Source of the DNA: Baffinella frigidus
Taxonomy: Eukaryota > Cryptophyceae > Cryptomonadales > Baffinellaceae
Assembly: GCA_026770585.1 (NCBI GenBank)
Contig: MU646652.1
Span: 212,897-222,904, forward strand
DNA length: 10,008 bases
Reading direction: 5' to 3'
This document shows, piece by piece, positions 5,452 through 10,008 of this stretch. How positions within the stretch are numbered: position 1 is the first letter of the stretch; each line of letters begins with the position of its first letter. The position numbers were made by a program, and so were the translations under genes. The notes below the pieces were generated by a model, which was given only the letters and a program-made list of their open reading frames with translations, did not search any database and was not told where the DNA came from.

Positions 5452-5577
5452 ATGGCGCGGTGGGGCGGGCAAGGTGATGCGCGCATCGTGCTCAGCGCAC
5501 CGAGAAACCCCCGGATTGAAAGTTTCAGCGCGATCGACGGACAACTTGCCGCGCCGCTGCGCGCCTCGGTGATTTGA
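5452..5577 (+). CDS. Weak small ORF with a strong Kozak context (41 aa)
   Basis: ATG 5452 sits in ACCGCCATGG, an excellent eukaryotic start context. The 41-residue product (MARWGGQGDARIVLSAPRNP...) is moderately basic and has GC-rich third positions like the RWP-RK gene. It ends at a TGA at 5575. No domain, signal or family recognised. It could be the first exon of a longer gene, since the DNA stays GC-rich to about 6100, or a chance frame. Confidence 0.2.
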   Translation: MARWGGQGDARIVLSAPRNPRIESFSAIDGQLAAPLRASVI

Positions 5578-5851
5578 CGGGCGGCGAAATGGCGGAGATC
5601 TCGGTGACGAAATGCGCAATGCTGGCCGGGGCGCCTCCGCTACCTCCGGACTACACTGCGGGCGAGGGGGATACAGCCTTCTCCTAGCTACCAGAGCCAT
5701 AGCAAGGCCAGTTCCGAGCGGGTACAGGTGCGTGGTTCCGTCGTCAGGGTCAGGAGAGCGCGAAATCCCCCCTTGAGTGCTCAGCTCTGCTGAGCGCTCA
5801 TCGGCGTAGAAAGCTCGTGGCGGGCCCGGAAGGCATGCGGGAGCACTGCAG
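5578..5851. other. GC-rich DNA with no assured gene
   Basis: A 32-residue frame from ATG 5589 to TAG 5687 and a GTG-started minus frame (5425-5889) cross this stretch; neither is convincing. A donor-like CAG|GTGCGT lies at 5728. A hairpin at 5775-5799 has an 11-pair stem with one G-T pair and loop TCT, the same triloop style as the 4.7-4.85 kb hairpins. Confidence 0.4.
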
Positions 5852-6391
5852 ATGAGCCGGGAGAGGTGCATTGATGAGTCGGTCTCCACTGCGCACGAAC
5901 ATTCGAGCCAGCAGTGCCTGCTGCCCGGGACGAGCGCACCATGCTCTAGGATCCTGTGCGCTTGCTACGCTCGAGCGGCGGCTACTCTCATGCCAGCGGC
6001 CAGCCCCAGCCGCAGCGCTCGGACGATGGCGCGCTCCACCGCCATGCCCCGAAGACCCGCTCGATTCCCGGACCCCTGCGCCGATCCAGCCCGGATCCCG
6101 CCCCAGCCCCATCGTTCATTCGAACGAGGATTCAAACCAAGAATTTTTGCCTTTGTGTCGTGTCCGGCTAAATGTCGAATCTCTAATCGATTTGCTTGTT
6201 TTAAAGTCAGCTTTGGTACTAATCTCAAAGGACGTGTGATCGTCAATTCAGTGTCTCAAATTACATTTTCCCCGAGAGCCGAAAATGGCTCAAATGCCCA
6301 TCTTCGTGCGCAGATTAGTCAGGGTTGCCGCCGGCCGATTTTCTCGCCACTTCGTGGGGAGCTGGAGCGAGGCCCCTCTTCTGGATCCTGA
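5852..6391 (+). CDS. Uncertain 179-aa ORF, no family recognised
   Basis: A true ATG opens 179 codons. The first 95 residues are Ala, Pro, Ser and Arg rich, from GC-rich DNA; from about residue 96 (FKPRIFAFVSC...) the DNA becomes AT-richer and the residues more hydrophobic, without a motif. The composition change inside one frame argues against a single coding exon. A frame of this length is not far from chance in 10 kb at this base composition. No membrane segment, signal peptide or repeat stands out. Confidence 0.15.
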   Translation: MSRERCIDESVSTAHEHSSQQCLLPGTSAPCSRILCACYARAAATLMPAASPSRSARTMARSTAMPRRPARFPDPCADPARIPPQPHRSFERGFKPRIFAFVSCPAKCRISNRFACFKVSFGTNLKGRVIVNSVSQITFSPRAENGSNAHLRAQISQGCRRPIFSPLRGELERGPSSGS

Positions 6392-6473
6392 ACTTTGTAC
6401 GAGAAAAATCGGCCCTAAACTGCCTTTCCAGAGCATCTCGTCAACTCGCTGTCTCAAATTGCAACCACCCCTG

Positions 6474-6498
6474 GTACGAAGCTTCGTACGAGCTCGTA
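6474..6498. repeat. Overlapping palindromes GTACGAAGCTTCGTAC and TACGAGCTCGTA
   Basis: A 16-bp perfect palindrome (6474-6489) overlaps a 12-bp one (6487-6498). The second repeats the core of the palindrome at 5347-5360, and GGTACGAACTTCGTG at 4510 is a diverged relative of the first. TACGAG also recurs near 6396, 6568 and 6647. Confidence 0.8.
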
Positions 6499-6530
6499 GG
6501 GGCTTGCGAGACGTTCGGGATCACGACGGG

Positions 6531-6545
6531 AATCTTGGTGTGGCC
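6531..6545 (+). repeat. Second copy of AATCTTGGTGTGGCC
   Basis: Exact 15-bp match to 4575-4589. In both places a GTACGA palindrome lies about 35-65 bp upstream, so a longer repeat has diverged around these cores. Confidence 0.7.
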
Positions 6546-6659
6546 ATCCCGTCGGAAATATCTACAGTACGAGTATGCCTTTTAACCGCAAGATCAGACC
6601 CCGGTTGGCCGGATAAGACATCAGCTGATCAGCCGGGTTATTGACTGTACGAGTAGAGG

Positions 6660-6786
6660 GACGTTTACTACAGAGGTGTGACACGTGAGGAACACAGGGA
6701 CGTTTTAGGGAAAAGCAACTTCAAAAGTTGACAACAAGAAACCGGGGAGAACCGGGGGAGAAACCTGACATTCTGTAGTAAACGTC
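6660..6786. repeat. 127-bp unit with perfect 15-bp inverted ends
   Basis: GACGTTTACTACAGA (6660-6674) is matched exactly by TCTGTAGTAAACGTC (6772-6786). A further diverged inverted copy, CCCTCTGTACTAAAAG, follows at 6794-6809. No coding sequence lies inside and no target duplication is evident. The length resembles the pair at 4346-4465, but the arms point the opposite way. Confidence 0.65.
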
Positions 6787-6817
6787 ACTCGCACCCTCTG
6801 TACTAAAAGTATGTCTA

Positions 6818-6830
6818 GAACATTCCAGAA
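6818..6830. promoter_or_regulatory. Heat-shock element, three units
   Basis: GAAcaTTCcaGAA: three alternating GAA/TTC pentamer cores at exact 2-base spacing, the consensus bound by heat-shock factor trimers. It lies 273 bases upstream of the ATG at 7103. Confidence 0.6.
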
Positions 6831-6898
6831 CGAATGTCCCCCCGCTAAAAAATCTCGCTCAACTCGATTTACCGGTGTACACATCACGACGATTCGAC

Positions 6899-6916
6899 TT
6901 CTCGAAACTTCTCGAA
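6899..6916. promoter_or_regulatory. Heat-shock element, four units
   Basis: TTCtcGAAacTTCtcGAA: four perfect alternating units with exact 2-base spacing. The next register (ATC at 6919-6921) is two-thirds conserved. It is 187 bases upstream of the ATG at 7103 and 7 bases from a TATA-like box. Confidence 0.65.
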
Positions 6917-6923
6917 ACATCGA

Positions 6924-6930
6924 AATATAG
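6924..6930 (+). promoter_or_regulatory. TATA-like box AATATAG
   Basis: An A/T heptamer just downstream of the four-unit heat-shock element. A transcript starting about 30 bases later, near 6955, would have a leader of about 150 bases to ATG 7103. Within it, TTTTTGTTCGCAG ending at 6999 resembles an intron acceptor. Confidence 0.35.
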
Positions 6931-7102
6931 CGACTTCGTCCATTGAACAGAAGTCATGTCAGCTGACCGGTCTATCTGATCTTGACTTTTTGTTCGCAGG
7001 TGAAAAGTCTTGTTGAAAATCACCCTTCCCGGTTCCCGGGGGCCTCATCAGGACACGTACTTTTATTCAGTCCTTGATCCACCAACACCCACGACCGCGA
7101 GC

Positions 7103-7480
7103 ATGACCCAAGCACGGTTGCTCGCGATGGAGGAGCGCGTGCGGGGCATGCGCTCCGCATACGCGCTCGACGAGGAGGACGAGCGTTTCATCGCCCTTTC
7201 CCGAAGCGCTCGAGGGGGCCAAGCGCATCTACCCGGCGGTAACCCCCACCCAAGCACCTCGGACGACGAATCGCAGTGCCGCGGCTCAAGCCACGGCCGC
7301 GCGGCTACCGGGGAGACGCAAGACGGGTCCAAGGAGCGCATCTGCTCGGCGGCAACCACCCCACCAAGTTCCCCCGCCGACGAATCGCAGTGCCGCGACT
7401 CAAGCCACGCCCGCGCGGCTACCGGACACGTGCTAGCTGTGCCGCGAGCTGCGTCACCGGAGACGCCACACGCGGCCTAG
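7103..7480 (+). CDS. Hypothetical protein with an internal 38-residue repeat (125 aa)
   Basis: From ATG 7103 the frame gives 125 residues. Residues 1-40 are charged and probably helical (MEERVRGMRSAYALDEEDER). Residues 45-108 hold two copies of a Ser/Pro/Thr-rich unit, period 38, each ending DESQCR-x-SSHxRAATG. The tail is Ala/Pro rich. No catalytic motif, signal peptide or membrane segment is seen, and no family is recognised. The low-complexity repeat suggests disorder. The frame is open upstream to a TGA at 7001. Support for a real gene comes from context: two heat-shock elements and a TATA-like box upstream and AATAAA 46 bases after the stop. If real, it may be heat-inducible. It could also be one exon of a longer gene. 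Confidence 0.4.
   Translation: MTQARLLAMEERVRGMRSAYALDEEDERFIALSRSARGGQAHLPGGNPHPSTSDDESQCRGSSHGRAATGETQDGSKERICSAATTPPSSPADESQCRDSSHARAATGHVLAVPRAASPETPHAA
7265..7425 (+). repeat. Recent 114-bp-period duplication
   Basis: Positions 7265-7311 and 7379-7425 match at 45 of 47 bases; similarity continues more weakly upstream. The period is 38 codons, so the reading frame is kept. Both differences change amino acids in the called frame (Gly to Asp, Gly to Ala). Confidence 0.85.
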
Positions 7481-7525
7481 CAGCTCAGGAAAGAACTCTT
7501 TCGCTTGGCGCGAAATTTCCCGGGA

Positions 7526-7531
7526 AATAAA
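7526..7531 (+). promoter_or_regulatory. Possible poly(A) signal AATAAA
   Basis: It lies 46 bases after the stop at 7480, adjoining the 12-bp palindrome TTTCCCGGGAAA (7515-7526). A second AATAAA is at 7657-7662. Either could end the 7103 transcript. Confidence 0.4.
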
Positions 7532-7959
7532 GCAGAGGCGGCGAGAGCGGAAAGCGGCTCTCAAGGAGAGTGATTTGAGTAATACATGGCCGACACGGGG
7601 TACATCGAGTAGCACGATGCGTAGGGCAGGTGCGGTGCTGGCGCTATTTTTTTGGCAATAAAACACCAATCTCTCTGTCCTCCGCTGCGGGCGCGGGCTG
7701 GCTTGCGAGAGGCTAGGATCCTAGTCCCACCCCCCCCTCAAAGAGAGACCTTTATTACTACCAACACTGCCGGCATGTGTGCACCCCGACCGAGGCTGTG
7801 GTTGACGCATCTCTAGGACCTGAGGAGAGGTCATGTGCAGTCTAGGTTTGTGCATTTGAGTAGGCCAGCGACTAGTCGGCCAACAGTCTCTGTACCTTGC
7901 TCATGTCTGACTTTGGAAGTAGAAATATTGGTTTTCAACACTCGCCAGATGTGTTTGTT
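7532..7959. other. No gene seen
   Basis: Open frames are short (7454-7669 minus; 7835-8059 plus, which runs into MITE copy B). Features noticed are the second AATAAA at 7657, a 12-bp palindrome CTAGGATCCTAG (7713-7724), and C-runs and CTAGGACC motifs reminiscent of the MITE interior, too short to call as a copy. Confidence 0.5.
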
Positions 7960-8071
7960 CAGTTTTCATACTCTAAGAAAATCCCTCCCCCTAGGGCCGT
8001 ACAGTAGCCCTATGCGTAGGGGCCTATGGTGGTCCTGGGAGGGTGGCGCTTTCTTATGAGCGAGGTACCCC
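7960..8071 (-). mobile_element. Pogo/Tigger-like MITE, copy B
   Basis: About 112 bp. The right end is intact (CTTTCTTATGAGCGAGG then TACCCC), but the left end is eroded (CAGTTTTCATACTCTAAGAA). The interior CCCTAGGGCCGTACAGTAG...GGTGGTCCTGGGAGGG matches copy A reversed. Its right edge nearly touches copy C. Confidence 0.65.
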
Positions 8072-8073
8072 GG

Positions 8074-8190
8074 TAGGGTGCACATGAAGACAAGACACCG
8101 CCGCCCCCCTAGGACCACCAAAGGGCCCTAGACACAACCCTACTGTAGGGTCCTGGGGGGGGACGTTTTCTTATGAGCGAGGTACCCCTA
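8074..8190 (+). mobile_element. Pogo/Tigger-like MITE, copy C
   Basis: About 117 bp in the same orientation as copy A. The interior CCTAGGACCACCAAAGGG...CCTACTGTAGGGTCCTGG is well kept, and the right end TTTCTTATGAGCGAGG then TACCCC is intact and followed by TATA. The left end is degenerate (TAGGGTGCACATGAAGACAA). The exact left boundary is uncertain by a few bases. Confidence 0.65.
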
Positions 8191-8786
8191 TACAGGGTTC
8201 TACGGGGAATCACTAGTGTGGCCGACGAGAACCCATGAACCAGTCTCATCACTACCAGTTGTAAGTTAAATCCTGGCTGGGGAGTGGGGTACTATTTTTT
8301 TAACCAGTTTCACTCCGTAACTGTTGCGGAGTAGGGTAATCAGAACTTAAGAATACAGACCGGATTTAGGCCCCCCGTACAAAATTTGGTGTTGAGTGTA
8401 CCTGGGTGCGTCACTTGGTATCTTGGTGGCAGGATCTTTGATGCTCCCCGCGACCCCAATGCAATGCCTCAGGTCCTCCCTCTCCTTCCAAGCAGCGCCA
8501 TATCATGTATTTGTTGAGGGCGTATAAGCCTACCGACACAGAAAAATGACCTTTGGCATAAATCGACTGTTGTGGACCGGAAGCACGCACGCACACGCGA
8601 CGCTTTCGGCACAGGTACTTGAGTGTGCTCGCAATTTCACTTGGCTCGCAACTTTCACTGCTCGCAACCACGCACATTCGGTGGGTGGTCACGGGTGTGG
8701 AGGCGAGGCCCTCCATCTACAGTACAACACGGCTGTCTCAGTCTCAATCAAAACAGCGCCCCCCCCCCAGGACTCTGGCGGACCTA
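8191..8786. other. No convincing gene
   Basis: A minus frame (8411-8716) and an ATG frame on plus (8546-9013) cross this stretch; the latter reads straight through MITE copy D and is rejected. Near 8628-8672 a small repeat, GCTCGCAA followed by TTTCAC or CCAC, occurs three times at about 19-base spacing. A hairpin ACTCCG/CGGAGT lies near 8313-8332. Confidence 0.5.
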
Positions 8787-8904
8787 CAGGGGTAACCTTG
8801 CTCATAACAAACCGCCGCCCCCTAGGAACCTACAGTAGGACCATGCCTAGGGTCCTATGGTGGTCCTATGAGGGGGGCGGTTTCTTACGAGCGAGGTACC
8901 CCTG
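8787..8904 (-). mobile_element. Pogo/Tigger-like MITE, copy D
   Basis: 118 bp with both ends recognisable: CAGGGGTAACCTTGCTCATA at the left and the inverse ending CCCCTG at the right. TA precedes the left end; the right flank is CA, so one TA has mutated. The interior is that of copy A reversed. Confidence 0.8.
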
Positions 8905-9025
8905 CAGGCATCGCTCGATGAGGCACGAGCGCCGCGCCCGAGCTTGCAGTCAGATCTGCCTCTCAACGCGGCGTCCTCATAACCTTGCGTCCTTGGATGC
9001 CCTTAGAGCCTAGAGCACCCACACT

Positions 9026-9057
9026 ACCAAGCATCCCGGCGTGCGGGGACGCTTGGT
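9026..9057. repeat. Hairpin with 12-bp arms
   Basis: ACCAAGCATCCC (9026-9037) pairs with GGGACGCTTGGT (9046-9057) with one mismatch, around an 8-base loop. Confidence 0.7.
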
Positions 9058-9103
9058 GGTTCTGACTCGTGGTGCAGTCTGGGATATCCCTTACGTGGCG
9101 GAC

Positions 9104-9119
9104 GGGCGATTAATCGCCC
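9104..9119. repeat. 16-bp palindrome GGGCGATTAATCGCCC
   Basis: Perfect and without spacer. CGCCCTA recurs several times in the next 40 bases. No adjacent gene gives it an operator role. Confidence 0.8.
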
Positions 9120-9668
9120 TAACTCGCCCTAGGCAGGTCCTAGCGCCCTACCGCAGGGCGTATGAACCTACTCGCCACTTCAGGGATAGAGGAGGATTGC
9201 GGCACGGGGGAGGGCCTTGGAGGCCTAGTGGCTATGCGTCTGCGTCATTTGACCAGGCCGTAATCTGGTACAAATCCAGTGATATTACAGTGAATTGCCT
9301 ACCTCGAGACGTAAAGGCGCTAGGAGCTGGAGCCACGCGCGGCACCGCCCGAAGAGGTGGCGCGGGGGAGAGGAGCGCCGCCGTTGCCGTTGCCGCGCAC
9401 CCGCGTCCACAAGGACGAGCCTGCGCCTGCCGCCCGCTGAGCTGCGGACCTGCCGAGGCGTGGCCACAGTCAGCGCACAGAGGAGGCGTTTCCACCAGCA
9501 CAGTGAGAGCACAGCCACACCAGGACACAACGCGGCAGGGCCCACGCCTCCGACAGCCCCCTCTCGAATTCCACATTCGCCTCCCCCTATGTGGGAGTCT
9601 AGAGCAGGCCTTTCCCTAGGACCCTAGGCGGTGCTCGGGATGGGGTGCGGGTTCTTGCATTCGAGATA

Positions 9669-9785
9669 CAGGGGTACCTCGCTCATAAGAAACTGCCTCC
9701 CTCTAGGACCCTACAGAAGCACTATGCCTAGGGCCCTGCGGTGGTCCTAGTGGGGGGGCAGTTTCTTATGAGCGAGGTTCCCCTG
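9669..9785 (-). mobile_element. Pogo/Tigger-like MITE, copy E (best preserved)
   Basis: 117 bp with TA immediately on both sides (9667-9668, 9786-9787). The left end reads CAGGGGTACCTCGCTCATAA then GAAACTGCC. The right end is the inverse with one changed base (GAGGTTCCCCTG). The two arms match for about 28 bp, and the interior CTAGGACCCTACAG...GGTGGTCCTAG is copy A reversed. This copy defines the ends of the family. Confidence 0.85.
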
Positions 9786-9860
9786 TACCCAAATAGGCAG
9801 CGGCAGGGCCACGCCGCACGACACACGGGTTCGTGGGGGGTGGCGAGGGTTGGGGGGGGA

Positions 9861-9902
9861 GAGGAGCGAGCGAGAGAGAGCGAGATAGAGGGAGAGAGAG
9901 AA
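9861..9902 (+). repeat. GA-rich purine tract
   Basis: An imperfect GAGA/GAGC tract leading into the TA microsatellite. Low-complexity DNA of the kind common beside microsatellites. Confidence 0.8.
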
Positions 9903-10007
<105 letters not shown>

Positions 10008-10008
10008 A

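Larger units (their letters stand above)
8905..9668. other. No assured gene; GC-rich intergenic DNA
   Basis: The longest plus frame (9041-9619, 192 codons) begins with GTG, has no internal ATG, and is mirrored by minus frames of 86 and 114 codons, as expected for stop-poor GC-rich DNA. Listed separately are a hairpin (9026-9057) and a palindrome (9104-9119). CCTAGGACC near 9615 resembles the MITE interior. Confidence 0.5.

Noticed and set aside
5425-5889. 154-codon frame on minus
   Set aside because: It begins at GTG (first ATG at 5871), is Arg/Pro/Ala rich with no motif, and overlaps plus-strand frames in GC-rich DNA. Not distinguishable from chance.
6110-6165. Possible tRNA T-arm (TTCGAACGAGGATTCAAACC)
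   Set aside because: It resembles a B-box on the minus strand only loosely, and no acceptor stem, D-arm or anticodon arm could be folded around it.
8546-9013. 155-codon ATG frame on plus
   Set aside because: It reads through the whole of MITE copy D (8787-8904), and its sequence shows no family features; probably chance.
9041-9619. 192-codon open frame on plus
   Set aside because: It starts with GTG and has no ATG anywhere inside. Overlapping open frames on the minus strand show that this is stop-poor GC-rich DNA. No domain is recognisable.

Overview
The window looks like the end of a nuclear chromosome from a eukaryote, most likely an alga or other green-lineage or chromist protist. Three things point there. 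The left end is a C-rich array of a telomere-like heptamer (CCCTCAA). An interstitial block of plant-type CCCTAAA repeats lies at about 2.2 kb. The one confidently recognised protein, on the minus strand at 3525-4202, carries an RWP-RK DNA-binding domain, a family best known from plants and algae. No bacterial operon structure, rRNA or tRNA is visible. The species cannot be named from this sequence.

Layout. 1-134: variant telomeric heptamers. 135-2187: gene-poor DNA with a fold-back element (509-677), a decayed copy of the window's main repeat family (1503-1587), a long inverted repeat (1813-1920) and one doubtful small ORF (912-1055). 2188-2896: two interstitial telomeric blocks in opposite orientation enclosing a diverged duplication and a good MITE copy (2683-2802). 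2897-3432: an inverted repeat but no gene. 3433-4283: the RWP-RK gene with a possible poly(A) signal. 4346-5360: a dense cluster of hairpins, palindromes and short repeats, parts of which recur at 6474-6786. 5452-6391: two weak ORFs. 6818-7531: a candidate gene unit with two heat-shock elements, a TATA-like box, a 125-residue ORF containing a recent internal duplication, and a poly(A) signal. 7960-9785: four more copies of the MITE family. 9861-10008: a GA-rich tract and a roughly 100-bp TA microsatellite running to the window edge.

The most coherent system is a family of short palindromic elements of about 117-120 bp. They start CAGGGGTACCTCGCTCATAA, end with its inverse, and in the best copies are flanked by TA. 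This matches the ends and target site of pogo/Tigger-type Tc1/mariner transposons, so they are read as non-autonomous MITEs. No transposase is in the window. The other notable structures are the hairpin cluster near 4.6-5.1 kb, which is bracketed by inverted 17-bp repeats and direct 15-bp repeats, and the heat-shock-element promoter. There is no operon; each possible gene stands alone in repeat-rich subtelomeric DNA.
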